A DNA stretch of 63,511 bases. It comes from Companilactobacillus tucceti DSM 20183. Its GTDB lineage: Bacteria > Bacillota > Bacilli > Lactobacillales > Lactobacillaceae. Below the pieces are notes generated by a model. The model searched no databases. It was given only the letters and a program-made list of their open reading frames with translations, and was not told the DNA's origin. Numbering within the stretch: the stretch's first letter is position 1; each line of letters starts with the position of its first letter. The stretch lies in assembly GCF_001434665.1 (NCBI RefSeq), contig NZ_AZDG01000014.1, forward strand, positions 1 through 63,511, written 5' to 3'. Below are positions 1 through 8,177 of this stretch, piece by piece. The translations under genes and the position numbers were made by a program.

Positions 1-109
1 TCTTACGATTTCCACGTTCTGATCTTTTTTCTTAGGACTTTTGTCACAGCCTCTTTATTTAAATCAATTGTTGTTAACTACTAAATTGACTTTATTATCA
101 AACTAATGA
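1..109. other. Window edge, no gene supported
   Basis: I find no coding region with a convincing start here. WxL loci often carry a DUF916/DUF3324 protein gene next to the WxL gene, so one may lie just outside the left edge, but nothing in these bases shows it. Confidence 0.3.
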
Positions 110-946
110 CTAGTTACCTGAACCACCAGTAGCTGCTTTTGTCATAGCTGTTGGTGTTAATGTCCATGTAATAGGTGCCTTATATGATTGTGCTGTTGGT
201 GTTGAACCATTAGCTGCATCTGCTGGAACTGTTAATTGAGCATCTGAGTTAGGTGTACCTGTTTGTGCTGCAAATTGGGCAATGATAGCACCATTATTAT
301 ATGAACCGGCTTTAAGATTCATAACATCGTGATCTGTTTTATCTCCAGCTGTAAGACTTGCCTCAATTGACTTTTGTCCTTGGATAACATCTTTAGAATC
401 TGTTGATGTTGTTAATTGTACTGGTTTCAATGCTAGAAGGAATTTACCAGTTGCTGGATTATCTGCGTCAGTAGTATAGAATGAACCTAATTGAGCAGAA
501 ACTGTAAATCCTGCTGTTGTTTTATCTGAATTTTGACGTGAGTCAGTTACTTGTAAAATACCTGATTGGTTACCATCATCTTCAATAGCTGAACTATTGT
601 TTTGAAGATCAACTGTTGATCCAGCTGCGGCTGTACCAAATCCAAAATCAGGAACCTTATCTAAAGTTAAAATACCACTGATAACTGTAACGTTTGCATC
701 TGATTGTGCAGTTGCTGTTTTAACATTACCTTCACCATCATCATAAGCAATTGCAAGACCTGGATTATCTGGATCATTTAATGAGTTAACGTCTTTATTT
801 GTGTCACCTGTTGGTTTAACTACACCATCTGCACCAACTGTTGCTGATGTTGTAGCAGCTTGTGCTGTTAGTGATGGGGCAAATGCTCCTAATACGATAC
901 CTGCTGTAGCTAATGAGCCTACTAATACGTTTCTTGATAATTTCAT
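110..946 (-). CDS. WxL domain surface protein
   Basis: Secreted protein of 278 residues expected to bind peptidoglycan non-covalently through a C-terminal WxL domain. A signal peptide covers about residues 1-30, with cleavage after AQA. The domain carries the distal motif WTL at 261-263. The proximal motif reads GFTV at 146-149, with Phe where Trp is usual. The rest is rich in Thr, Ser, Asp and Asn, with no Cys, as in typical WxL proteins. GGAGG lies 5-9 bases before the ATG. The gene follows the small wall-anchored gene after 138 bases and has its own promoter-like sequence. Family assignment is firm; the ligand is unknown. Confidence 0.9.
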   Translation of the reverse strand: MKLSRNVLVGSLATAGIVLGAFAPSLTAQAATTSATVGADGVVKPTGDTNKDVNSLNDPDNPGLAIAYDDGEGNVKTATAQSDANVTVISGILTLDKVPDFGFGTAAAGSTVDLQNNSSAIEDDGNQSGILQVTDSRQNSDKTTAGFTVSAQLGSFYTTDADNPATGKFLLALKPVQLTTSTDSKDVIQGQKSIEASLTAGDKTDHDVMNLKAGSYNNGAIIAQFAAQTGTPNSDAQLTVPADAANGSTPTAQSYKAPITWTLTPTAMTKAATGGSGN

Positions 947-985
947 GTTTGTTTCCTCCCTGATATACGAATTACTTTTTGTTTG

Positions 986-1034
986 ATGTAACTTGATTAC
1001 ATATTGATAATACCAATAAAAATGCTTCTGTAAA
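986..1034 (-). promoter_or_regulatory. Promoter and candidate operator of the WxL gene
   Basis: On the minus strand, TTTACA (1034-1029) and TATTAT (1012-1007) are separated by 16 bases. The 17-bp palindrome ATGTAACTTGATTACAT lies at 986-1002, where transcription should start. Its position suggests a repressor site, but the regulator is unknown. Confidence 0.5.
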
Positions 1035-1084
1035 CTTCACCTTTTGTAAATGAAATTTATTAAAAATGGTATTTTTTGTAACCA

Positions 1085-1516
1085 TTAAATCTTTAAAGCT
1101 TTACGAATTCTCTTCATGTAAAAAGCGAATAGACCAACCAACATAGATAAACCGACAATAACCAACCCTGTTTCATCGGCATCCCCTGTTTGTGGATACG
1201 ATGATAGATTATTGATGTTTACTGATGGCACGTTATCTGATGACTGAGTTTTACTTGAATCCCCGTCTGTGTTATCCCCTGTATTATCACTTGTTACTAG
1301 TACGTGGGCGTTTGAAGGTCCTCCGCCATCGTCACTATCTTCAGCGACAACAGGTTGAGCACTATCAACGGAGCTTCCAGTAGAGTTCGCGGAATCGGCG
1401 ATGACTTGATTTACCCCAAAGGCACCAACAACTCCAAAAACAATAACGGCAATCGCAAATAAACCGATCATTCGCTTTTTGACTGTGAGACTTTTACTTG
1501 ATCTTCTTTTTTTCAT
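1085..1516 (-). CDS. Small LPXTG-type cell-wall anchored protein
   Basis: 143-residue exported protein with an N-terminal signal or membrane segment (about 15-40) after a Lys/Arg-rich start. A disordered Ser/Asp/Thr-rich middle follows. The C-terminal sorting signal is YPQTG at 107-111, a hydrophobic stretch at 117-134 and a tail KRIRKALKI. YPQTG differs from canonical LPXTG at the first position, so sortase use is inferred. Small proteins like this often accompany WxL genes in lactobacilli, and this one lies directly upstream of a WxL gene. Function is unknown. Confidence 0.8.
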   Translation of the reverse strand: MKKRRSSKSLTVKKRMIGLFAIAVIVFGVVGAFGVNQVIADSANSTGSSVDSAQPVVAEDSDDGGGPSNAHVLVTSDNTGDNTDGDSSKTQSSDNVPSVNINNLSSYPQTGDADETGLVIVGLSMLVGLFAFYMKRIRKALKI

Positions 1517-1633
1517 ATCAAAAACCTCTCATCAAAAATCAGTCTATTATCTCCTTACCAGAATTAAGTGTAACATGCATGTTATACCTTTAAATTCCGT
1601 TTTACTTAAGAAATCTTTTCCAAAAGTGGGAAA

Positions 1634-2143
1634 CTAGGGTTTCAAAAGATAAAAATCTAAAGGCACTTTATTATCCGTCAGGAGAGAATTCTGATTAACT
1701 TGGTAAATAAATTTGAATTTTAGCTTGTTTAATAGATTTTTTGTGGGTAAATTGTCAGTTTCTACTGCTGCCCACAGTTCAATTAGATCTAATTTCTTAA
1801 ATCCATACTCAATTAGTAAAGAAATTGCCTCACTGCCGATCCCTTTTCTTCGATAATCTCGATCAACAATGAAGCCAATTTCTCTAGTTTTTCTCAAATC
1901 AGCGGTCATTCCACGCTCATTTAATTCAATTATCCCTACCATTGAATTATTTTCCAGCGCAATCGCGTAACTATTTGGTAATTCTTGATACTTTTTAAAA
2001 AGCTCTTTGGCAAGATCTCTATTGAGCACAAACTCTAATCCAGCCTTTTTATGATTGTCCTCATCTTGTACTAATCGATAAAAGCTTTCAAAGTCTTCAT
2101 CGACAAAATCTCGGATGATCACTTTTCTTCCTATTAAATGCAT
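1634..2143 (-). CDS. GNAT family N-acetyltransferase (RimJ/RimL type)
   Basis: 169 residues with the acetyl-CoA fold. The pattern DRDYRRKGIGSEAI around residues 114-127 is the Q/RxxGxG/A acetyl-CoA loop, followed by ALLIEYGF-like helix and a LNKLKFKF-type C-terminus seen in RimJ/RimL proteins. The substrate cannot be told. The ATG lies 2 bases after the stop of the nitroreductase gene, and its ribosome site AAGGA is inside the end of that gene, so the two are translationally coupled. Confidence 0.85.
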   Translation of the reverse strand: MHLIGRKVIIRDFVDEDFESFYRLVQDEDNHKKAGLEFVLNRDLAKELFKKYQELPNSYAIALENNSMVGIIELNERGMTADLRKTREIGFIVDRDYRRKGIGSEAISLLIEYGFKKLDLIELWAAVETDNLPTKNLLNKLKFKFIYQVNQNSLLTDNKVPLDFYLLKP

Positions 2144-2145
2144 TT

Positions 2146-2793
2146 TTATTCCTTCATATGTAAAATTTGCTTAACTGAAGCACGCTTAGTTTGGATATCA
2201 TTTATCTTACTTTCATTAGCATAACCCATTGCAATACCAACAACAATTTCTTGGTCTTGTGGGATAGATAATTCCTTTTTAATAATATCCGGATGGCTTA
2301 CTAATGCATAAGCGGGAATAGTTCCGATACCTTTACTAGCTGCACTTAGCATCAATGTCTGCCCAAATGCACCCATATCATAAATTGTAAATTCACTGGC
2401 TTTTTTGTTAGTCGTTAAATAAATTACATACGGTGCATAGAATAGATTTTCTCTTGCTTCAACAAATTCAGGGTCGGAAGTTCCTTTGTCACCAACTGCA
2501 TCTTCGACTGATTTAGACCATTCTTTGATATTATTCAATGATAATTCAGACCTATTATTACGATGTGGTGTAGACAAGTCAGGATTACCTGGAACATCGG
2601 ATTTCTTAAAAGCCTTTCTGATTCTATTTAAACTATCTCCAGAGGCAATATAAACATCCCAAGGTTGTGAATTTTGCCAAGAAGGTGCACGTTGAGCATC
2701 TTGGATTATTTCTTCTATATTAATAGTAGAAACTTTCTTATTGCTAAACGAACGAATCGACTTTCTTTGATAAATTAAGTTACTATTTTCCAA
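2146..2793 (-). CDS. Nitroreductase family protein
   Basis: 215-residue FMN-dependent NAD(P)H oxidoreductase of the nitroreductase fold. YQRKSIRSFS near the N-terminus is the usual FMN-binding start. APSWQNSQPW around 37-46 is the conserved substrate/FMN loop, and the C-terminal VGIAMGYA is the last FMN segment. The start is TTG, 8 bases after GGAGGT. First gene of a two-gene unit with the GNAT gene. Substrate unknown; these enzymes reduce quinones or nitro compounds. It is divergent to tpx, which fits a redox-stress role. Confidence 0.88.
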   Translation of the reverse strand: MENSNLIYQRKSIRSFSNKKVSTINIEEIIQDAQRAPSWQNSQPWDVYIASGDSLNRIRKAFKKSDVPGNPDLSTPHRNNRSELSLNNIKEWSKSVEDAVGDKGTSDPEFVEARENLFYAPYVIYLTTNKKASEFTIYDMGAFGQTLMLSAASKGIGTIPAYALVSHPDIIKKELSIPQDQEIVVGIAMGYANESKINDIQTKRASVKQILHMKE

Positions 2794-2891
2794 TGGTAAT
2801 TACCTCCCAATAATCTAATTTCTAGGTTTTTACTTTTTTTTAATCTATAATCAAATTATAAACATTTGTAACAGGAAAGGTGTGGACAAGT

Positions 2892-3389
2892 ATGGATTTA
2901 GATTTCAAAGGAGAAACAGTAACAACTTTGGGGCAACCTCCTCTAGTTGGTGAAAACTTCCCAGATTTCAAAGCATTAGATAAAGATGGCAACACAGTAA
3001 AGTTAAGTGATCTTTTAGATAAGCCTCTTTTGATAAGTGTCGTACCTGATATTAATACCCGTGTATGTAGCATTCAAACAAAGCACTTCAATACTGAAGT
3101 TGATGGTCATTCAGAGATTAATTTCATCACTATTTCAACTAACACGATCGAACAACAATCAAATTGGTGTGCAGCTGAAGGCGTTAAAAACATGAAGATG
3201 CTTTCTGATGTCGATCATGATTTTGGTAAAAATAGTAAATTATGGATCGAAGATAAAGATATCCTAGCTCGTTCTGTTTGGGTAGTTGATACAAACAAAC
3301 AAGTTATCTACTCAGAAATTCTCAAAGTACAAACAAATGAACCAGATTACAACAAGGTATTAGATCAAATCGATCAAATGCATGAATAA
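2892..3389 (+). CDS. tpx: Thiol peroxidase Tpx
   Basis: 165-residue atypical 2-Cys peroxiredoxin that reduces hydrogen peroxide and alkyl peroxides with thioredoxin. The peroxidatic Cys is C59 in PDINTRVCSIQT and the resolving Cys is C93 in NWCAAEGV. The conserved GENFPDFKALD opening is present. An upstream GTG at 2880 is in frame but sits on the ribosome site. AGGAAAGG (2873-2880) is placed correctly for the ATG at 2892, so I use that start. Single gene ending in a strong terminator. Confidence 0.93.
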   Translation: MDLDFKGETVTTLGQPPLVGENFPDFKALDKDGNTVKLSDLLDKPLLISVVPDINTRVCSIQTKHFNTEVDGHSEINFITISTNTIEQQSNWCAAEGVKNMKMLSDVDHDFGKNSKLWIEDKDILARSVWVVDTNKQVIYSEILKVQTNEPDYNKVLDQIDQMHE

Positions 3390-3393
3390 AAAT

Positions 3394-3431
3394 AAGGGAC
3401 AAGATCACATAAAAGTGAACTTGTTCCTTTT
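3394..3431. terminator. Terminator after tpx, likely bidirectional
   Basis: Stem AAGGGACAAGATCAC pairs with GTGAACTTGTTCCTT around a 6-base loop, followed by a T run. It lies between two convergent genes and can serve both. Confidence 0.85.
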
Positions 3432-3437
3432 TTATAT

Positions 3438-4202
3438 CTAACGTCTTCGATGCTTTACAAAAGTAACAAAATGCAAAATGCATGCTAAAAGTACAAAGAA
3501 AATAACTGTGAAACTTATATAATTGATCCAAAAGTTATCAATCGGCATTATATTTTGCAAAGGAACTTGAATACCCATTGTAATTAAAGCCATAATAGCA
3601 ATCATGAAAAATAGCTGAATATATCTTTTCAAAGTTGAGTCATCCTTTCTCTTCTTATGAGATATCTTGTGTCCATATTTAACTGCCAAACGTTTTTTCG
3701 CTTCAGGAATTTCTTTCATACCAAAAGTGCCAGGTAATACTATCTCACCTGTTTTAATAACTCCTGCAGCGCTCATTACTCGATCGATTGTCTTAAAACT
3801 TTCATCAGTAACTCCGGTTACAAAGTTTTCTAGTGGACTGACATAACAAGATGTAATACTCAAATAATGTTTATCTTTAAACTTGCCCGGAATTGTGTCA
3901 CCATTTTCTTTAAAATAAACAAACTTAGGACGCATACAATCAAAGAAATTCTTCAAAACACCGGATAATTCACGCCAATATGTCGGTGCAGCAAAAACCC
4001 AAACATCACTAGACATTAGTTTTTCAGACAATTCGTCCAATACAGGATTCTTCTCATGGTATTTATGAGGTGTAATCTGATAATTCTCTAAATAAATGGT
4101 TTCAGTTTCAACGCCCTCATCCACATTCTTTAAGACTTCATCAAGCATTTGTGCATTCAATCCATGCTCTTGATGAGAAGCCAAAATGCCAAGAACTTTC
4201 AT
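3438..4202 (-). CDS. NAD(P)H-dependent FMN reductase-like protein with C-terminal membrane segments
   Basis: 254 residues. Residues 1 to about 180 form a flavodoxin-like NAD(P)H:FMN oxidoreductase domain. It starts with KVLGILASHQ, the phosphate-binding strand and loop, and has AAPTYWRELSGVLKNFFD around 75-92, the usual flavin-edge motif. After a Lys-rich linker come two hydrophobic helices (about 195-215 and 225-248) and a basic tail. Soluble members end before this point, so the membrane hairpin is an added module that would hold the flavin domain at the inner membrane face. GGGAGG precedes the ATG. Electron acceptor unknown. Confidence 0.82.
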   Translation of the reverse strand: MKVLGILASHQEHGLNAQMLDEVLKNVDEGVETETIYLENYQITPHKYHEKNPVLDELSEKLMSSDVWVFAAPTYWRELSGVLKNFFDCMRPKFVYFKENGDTIPGKFKDKHYLSITSCYVSPLENFVTGVTDESFKTIDRVMSAAGVIKTGEIVLPGTFGMKEIPEAKKRLAVKYGHKISHKKRKDDSTLKRYIQLFFMIAIMALITMGIQVPLQNIMPIDNFWINYISFTVIFFVLLACILHFVTFVKHRRR

Positions 4203-4297
4203 CTAATCCCTCCCTTTCACCCTATTATAATGAAATTCATATCATTGGTAAAAAGAATCTTTTGCTGATATGGTAGTTATAATAAGGAGGGTCTCAA

Positions 4298-4939
4298 ATG
4301 AAAGTATTAATAATTGGAGCTCATGGTAAAGTTGGGCATTTATTGATTGGTGAATTACAGTCTAAAAATATCGACTTTGTAGCAGGACTAAGAAGTGAGG
4401 AACAAATAAAAGCCTACAAAGCTAACAATATACCTACACAATTCTTAGACTTAACTTCTTCTTTAGATGATATTACTAAATCTATCAAAGAATCAGGAGC
4501 CGATGTTTTACTATTCTCTGCTGGCGCTGGTGGTGCCGGTTCTGATTTAACCTTACAAATTGATCTGGATGGTGCCATTAAGACAATGATGGTTGCAGAA
4601 GCACTAGGTATCAAACGTTATATCATGGTCAGTTCAATCTTCAGTGACAATCGTGATAAATGGGATGCCTCAGGCATCAAGCCTTACATGATTGCTAAAC
4701 ACTACGCCGACGTTCATTTAAGAGGAACTGACCTTGATTACACAATTATTCACCCAGGCGTTCTTACTAATGATGAATCAATTGGAAAAATAAAATCCTT
4801 GGGCGAAAATGAATCCGGAAGTATACCAAGAATTGACGTTGCTAAATCATTAGTTGAAATATTGCAAAATCCTTCTACTATAAAGAAAGAATATAGCATT
4901 GCTAGTGGTGATGAACCTATTTCTGATGTTATAAAGTAA
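4298..4939 (+). CDS. NAD(P)-binding SDR/NmrA-like protein
   Basis: 213-residue Rossmann-fold protein of the atypical short-chain dehydrogenase type. LIIGAHGKVGHLL at 4-16 is the GxxGxxG dinucleotide loop, and later KRYIMVSS and DYTIIHPGVLT match the NAD(P)H-binding/NmrA family. There is no full catalytic YxxxK pair with certainty, although PYMIAKHYAD resembles it. GGAGG lies before the ATG. Monocistronic; possibly a stress-linked quinone or flavin reductase, but the substrate is not visible. Confidence 0.85.
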   Translation: MKVLIIGAHGKVGHLLIGELQSKNIDFVAGLRSEEQIKAYKANNIPTQFLDLTSSLDDITKSIKESGADVLLFSAGAGGAGSDLTLQIDLDGAIKTMMVAEALGIKRYIMVSSIFSDNRDKWDASGIKPYMIAKHYADVHLRGTDLDYTIIHPGVLTNDESIGKIKSLGENESGSIPRIDVAKSLVEILQNPSTIKKEYSIASGDEPISDVIK

Positions 4940-4990
4940 GTAGTTCAAAAATTTAAAATAATCACAACTTCTATATTTTTTTAACCTTCG

Positions 4991-5110
4991 GTTAAACGCG
5001 TGAAATATCGCAACTTCCTCCGTTTAACTTCAAAAAGCCTCCGTATTTACTGTGTAAATACAGAGGCTTTTAGTAGTTATACTCAGAAGCTGAGCGCGAT
5101 ATTTCACGCT
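4991..5110 (-). repeat. Family A intergenic palindromic repeat (copy A0, divergent)
   Basis: Read on the minus strand it starts right after the yitT stop. Outer arms GCGTGAAATATCGC and GCGATATTTCACGC pair. Inside are CTCAGCTTCTGAG and TTAAACGGAGGAAG, matching the conserved family A boxes, then a strong inner hairpin AAAAGCCTC...GAGGCTTTT. It is the most divergent copy but keeps the architecture. It may act as a terminator for yitT. Confidence 0.7.
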
Positions 5111-5959
5111 CTAATTATCAAAAAAGTTACCCATAATTGACATTGTTGGTTGAATATTTATAAAGGCTTCAGGATCAATTCTAGAAACTGCATCTCTAAC
5201 GAAGAATAATTGATATCTTGTTAGAACCATTGTTGCTGAACCGATTGGTTCTCCTGAATATCCACCTTGTAGGTGATGATCAAGTGTGACTCCGCGATGA
5301 ACTGTTTTCAATAGTTCTTGAGAGACGTCGTCAATATGGTGTGAATAAACGGTTACGGTAATCTTTTGTTGTTGAATATACATCTTATCCACCAACAGAT
5401 ACGTAACGTAAATAGACACTATACTGTATAAAGCTAGCTCCCAGCCGAAAACAACTCCGGCAATCGAAAGAATAACGGCATTAACATAAAAACCTATTTC
5501 ACCGACACTTTTTCCAGTACTCTTCTGGACTAATAGTGCGATAATATCCGTTCCACCGGTTGAAAAACCACAGCGGAAACAATACCCCGTACCAACACCA
5601 ACCATGACCCCACCGAATACGGAAGCTAGCATTGGATCGCTTGTAATTGGATTTAACGGAATAAATTTAATAAAAAGTGTTGACGAGGCAACGGCGATTA
5701 ACGATAAAACCGTAAACCTCCTACCTAATTTGAACCAAGCAATTAAAATAATTGGCACGTTAATAATAAAATACCATAAATAAACTGGGCTATTAATTTT
5801 GGCAAATTCAGCGAACAAGTTTGATATCAACTGACCTGCACCCATAACCCCAGCAGTATAAATTTTTGCTGGTTGTAAAAGCAATTGAATTCCTATAGCG
5901 GAAGTTATTCCAAAGAATATTGCTGCAAAGATGTCTCTTGGATAATTATTGAATTTCAT
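5111..5959 (-). CDS. YitT family membrane protein (DUF2179)
   Basis: 282-residue membrane protein. Five hydrophobic helices occupy roughly residues 10-185, including the conserved CGFSTGGTDIIALLV. A cytoplasmic DUF2179 domain follows (about 200-282) with VTVYSHH and GEPIGSATMVLTR. GGAGGTGA precedes the ATG at 5959. A longer frame to 5998 exists but would include the ribosome site, so it is rejected. The family role is poorly known. The gene ends directly at a family A repeat. Confidence 0.88.
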   Translation of the reverse strand: MKFNNYPRDIFAAIFFGITSAIGIQLLLQPAKIYTAGVMGAGQLISNLFAEFAKINSPVYLWYFIINVPIILIAWFKLGRRFTVLSLIAVASSTLFIKFIPLNPITSDPMLASVFGGVMVGVGTGYCFRCGFSTGGTDIIALLVQKSTGKSVGEIGFYVNAVILSIAGVVFGWELALYSIVSIYVTYLLVDKMYIQQQKITVTVYSHHIDDVSQELLKTVHRGVTLDHHLQGGYSGEPIGSATMVLTRYQLFFVRDAVSRIDPEAFINIQPTMSIMGNFFDN

Positions 5960-6113
5960 GTTGAAATCACCTCCTATTTTTTTGCTAGCCTCACACACTA
6001 TAGCTTAGGAATTTCCAAAAAACAATATACTTTTGGATTCTCACTAAATATTTTAATTTTTGAATCAAATAGATTATATTTTATATATAATCGAGTTATC
6101 AGGAGGTAGAAAA

Positions 6114-6980
6114 ATGCAAAAAATCGGATTTATTGGAACCGGTGTCATGGGCAGTGGAATAATAAATAACCTGTTGAAAGCAAACTATCAGGTATCTATC
6201 TACACAAGAACAGAATCTAAGGCTGAACCTTTAATAAAAAAAGGTGCCAAATGGTACAATTCACCAAAAGAAGTCGTTGAAAATGCCGACATCATTTTCT
6301 CAATGGTAGGCTTTCCAAAAGACGTTGAAGATGTCTACTTTAATTCAGAAAAAGGTATCTTTAAAGATCTAAAATCTAATCAAACAATTGTTGATATGAC
6401 AACAAGTACACCAACATTAGCTAAGAAAATCGGCGAAAAAGCTGAAGAAATTGGAGCTTTGGCATTAGATGCCCCTGTTTCCGGTGGAGATGTCGGTGCA
6501 CGTGATGGAAAACTAACCATTATGGTCGGCGGATCTAAAAAAGCTTTCGATGAATTACAACCAATTTTTGAAATAATTGGCAAATCCAATCATTACTTTG
6601 GAACCTATGGAGCTGGTCAACATGCCAAGATGGCCAATCAAATCATGATTGCTGGAACAATGACCGGAATGACAGAAATGCTGGTCTACGCCAAAGCCGC
6701 AAACTTAGATCTTCCTTCTATTATAAAGACAGTTAGTGGTGGTTCTGGTGATAATTGGAGTCTAGAAAACTATGCACCTAGAATTTTAGATAGTGATTTT
6801 AAACCAGGATTCTTTTCAAAACATTTCTTGAAAGACTTAAGAATTGCGATAGATGAAAGTGAAAAGATGAAACTAAATTTACCTGCTACTCAAAAAGCAA
6901 AAGAACTATACGAAAAGTTAGTTGACGAAAAAGATTTAGGCAATGATGGTACACAAGCACTGGTTAAGTTGTGGTGGTAA
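6114..6980 (+). CDS. NAD(P)-dependent oxidoreductase, 3-hydroxyisobutyrate dehydrogenase family
   Basis: 288-residue beta-hydroxyacid dehydrogenase. GFIGTGVMGSGI at the N-terminus is the GxGxxG dinucleotide site. DAPVSGGDVGA is the substrate-binding signature and GAGQHAKMANQI holds the catalytic Lys. The true substrate may be 3-hydroxyisobutyrate, tartronate semialdehyde or another acid and cannot be decided. AGGAGG lies correctly for the ATG at 6114, so a longer frame from 6060 is dropped. A family D repeat follows about 12 bases after the stop. Confidence 0.88.
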   Translation: MQKIGFIGTGVMGSGIINNLLKANYQVSIYTRTESKAEPLIKKGAKWYNSPKEVVENADIIFSMVGFPKDVEDVYFNSEKGIFKDLKSNQTIVDMTTSTPTLAKKIGEKAEEIGALALDAPVSGGDVGARDGKLTIMVGGSKKAFDELQPIFEIIGKSNHYFGTYGAGQHAKMANQIMIAGTMTGMTEMLVYAKAANLDLPSIIKTVSGGSGDNWSLENYAPRILDSDFKPGFFSKHFLKDLRIAIDESEKMKLNLPATQKAKELYEKLVDEKDLGNDGTQALVKLWW

Positions 6981-6992
6981 CTTTCCACTTCC

Positions 6993-7146
6993 GGTATTGA
7001 GTAATTCCACCTGTTGTGCGACCGACTTCAGCCAAGGTCTGAAGTCTCAATTTGAAGCTTTGCTTACGCAAATCTTCAAATCGTCGGTGGAGTAAGAACG
7101 CACGCGTTCAACTCCACTTTCACAACTGGTTACATTACTCAATACC
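6993..7146 (-). repeat. Family D four-way-junction element (copy D1)
   Basis: Outer stem GGTATTGAGTAA / TTACTCAATACC. On the minus strand three inner hairpins follow: GTGGAGT/ACTCCAC, ATTTGAAG/CTTCAAAT and GACTTCAG/CTGAAGTC. Junction boxes GTGA, GACGA and CGGTC and the capping loop ACCTTGG match the other copies, while the paired bases differ in a compensatory way. I do not recognise the family. Confidence 0.75.
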
Positions 7147-7175
7147 TCCAGTTAAATATAATTTCTACATAAATA

Positions 7176-7227
7176 AATCCCCCTTTATATACAGACTATT
7201 AATAGTAACTGTATATAAAGGGGGATT
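7176..7227. repeat. Perfect 19-bp inverted repeat with palindromic loop
   Basis: Arms AATCCCCCTTTATATACAG and its exact complement enclose a 14-base loop that contains ACTATTAATAGT, itself a palindrome. It lies between two family D copies. There is no long T run on either side, so it could be a weak terminator or a protein-binding site. Confidence 0.6.
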
Positions 7228-7239
7228 AACTGTTTATTA

Positions 7240-7409
7240 GCCGGAGAGTGAGAAAATTCAGTCAGCCATGAATGTGGTGTTGGCCGCTTGTGGCCTTACA
7301 CCACGGACGTATTTTGAGATTTGCGTTAGCAAAGCTCAAAATCGAGGTTCAAGACCTCGGCTTGAACCGGTCCTATGGCAGACTGATATTTTCTCACTCG
7401 GAGGCGGGC
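7240..7409 (+). repeat. Family D four-way-junction element (copy D2)
   Basis: Outer arms CCGGAGAGTGAGAAAA and TTTTCTCACTCGGAGG close the element. Inner stems are GTGGTGT/ACACCAC with an extension GGCC/GGCC, ATTTTGAG/CTCAAAAT and GGTTCAAG/CTTGAACC, the last capped by ACCTCGG. It abuts the stop codon of the convergent ABC ATPase gene. Short reading frames in it are by-products of the structure. Confidence 0.78.
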
Positions 7410-8177
7410 TTAATTATCAAACATCCCTACAAGTTCTTCGGAATCCAAATTTTGTTTGTCTTTGCCACTGACATCTAAAGTGATTTGACCATCTTGGACC
7501 ATGATCAAACGATTACCGTACTTCAATGCATCAGACATCTTATGAGTAATCATCATAGTCGTCAGTTTTTCACGATTAACGATCTCATCAGTCAAATTCA
7601 TAACATCCCGGCTAGTTTTGGGGTCAAGAGCGGCGGTATGTTCATCGAGCAATAGCAATTTAGGCTTACTTAAAGTTGCCATCAATAATGACAAAGCTTG
7701 TCTTTGACCACCAGAAAGGTACTTAACTTGAGTCTTCAATCTATCTTCAAGTCCCATATCAAGAGGCTTCAACAACTCTTGAAACTTTTCCCATTGTCCT
7801 TTTTTGTTATACCATTTTAAACTAGTCGTATTAACGTGGCTTTGTGCTAAAACTAAGTTTTCAGCAACACTGAGTTCACCAGCAGTTCCCATTTTAGGAT
7901 CCTGGAAAACTCGAGACATCCAACGTGATCTATATGAAACAGATTTTTTGATAACATTCTTGTTCTCTAAATTAATTGAGCCTGCATCTGCTGACAAAGT
8001 GCCAGCAATCGTATTTAGTAAAGTGGATTTACCAGCACCATTGTTACCGATAACTGAAATAAAATCGCCATCATACACTTTTAAACTAACGTTCTTTAAA
8101 ATGTGACGCTCATTCTCTGTCCCCGGAAAGAACACCTTTTGTAAATTTTGTATGTTTAATACTTCCGTCTTGCTCAT
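7410..8177 (-). CDS. ABC transporter ATP-binding protein (TrpXYZ-type importer)
   Basis: 255-residue ATPase that powers the neighbouring permease. Walker A GNNGAGKST is at about 41-49, the signature is LSGGQRQALS and Walker B is LLLLDEHTAALD. The start is the ATG at 8177, six bases after AAGGTG; a GTG at 8186 is too close to that site. Its 5' end overlaps the permease gene by 68 bases, so the two are tightly coupled. Amino-acid (tryptophan or tyrosine) import is inferred from the family of the binding protein. Confidence 0.88.
   Translation of the reverse strand: MSKTEVLNIQNLQKVFFPGTENERHILKNVSLKVYDGDFISVIGNNGAGKSTLLNTIAGTLSADAGSINLENKNVIKKSVSYRSRWMSRVFQDPKMGTAGELSVAENLVLAQSHVNTTSLKWYNKKGQWEKFQELLKPLDMGLEDRLKTQVKYLSGGQRQALSLLMATLSKPKLLLLDEHTAALDPKTSRDVMNLTDEIVNREKLTTMMITHKMSDALKYGNRLIMVQDGQITLDVSGKDKQNLDSEELVGMFDN

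Noticed and set aside
7268-7478. Overlapping reading frames of about 67 residues inside repeat D2
   Set aside because: They run through the hairpins of a family D element, have no ribosome site, and the same frames are not kept in other copies.
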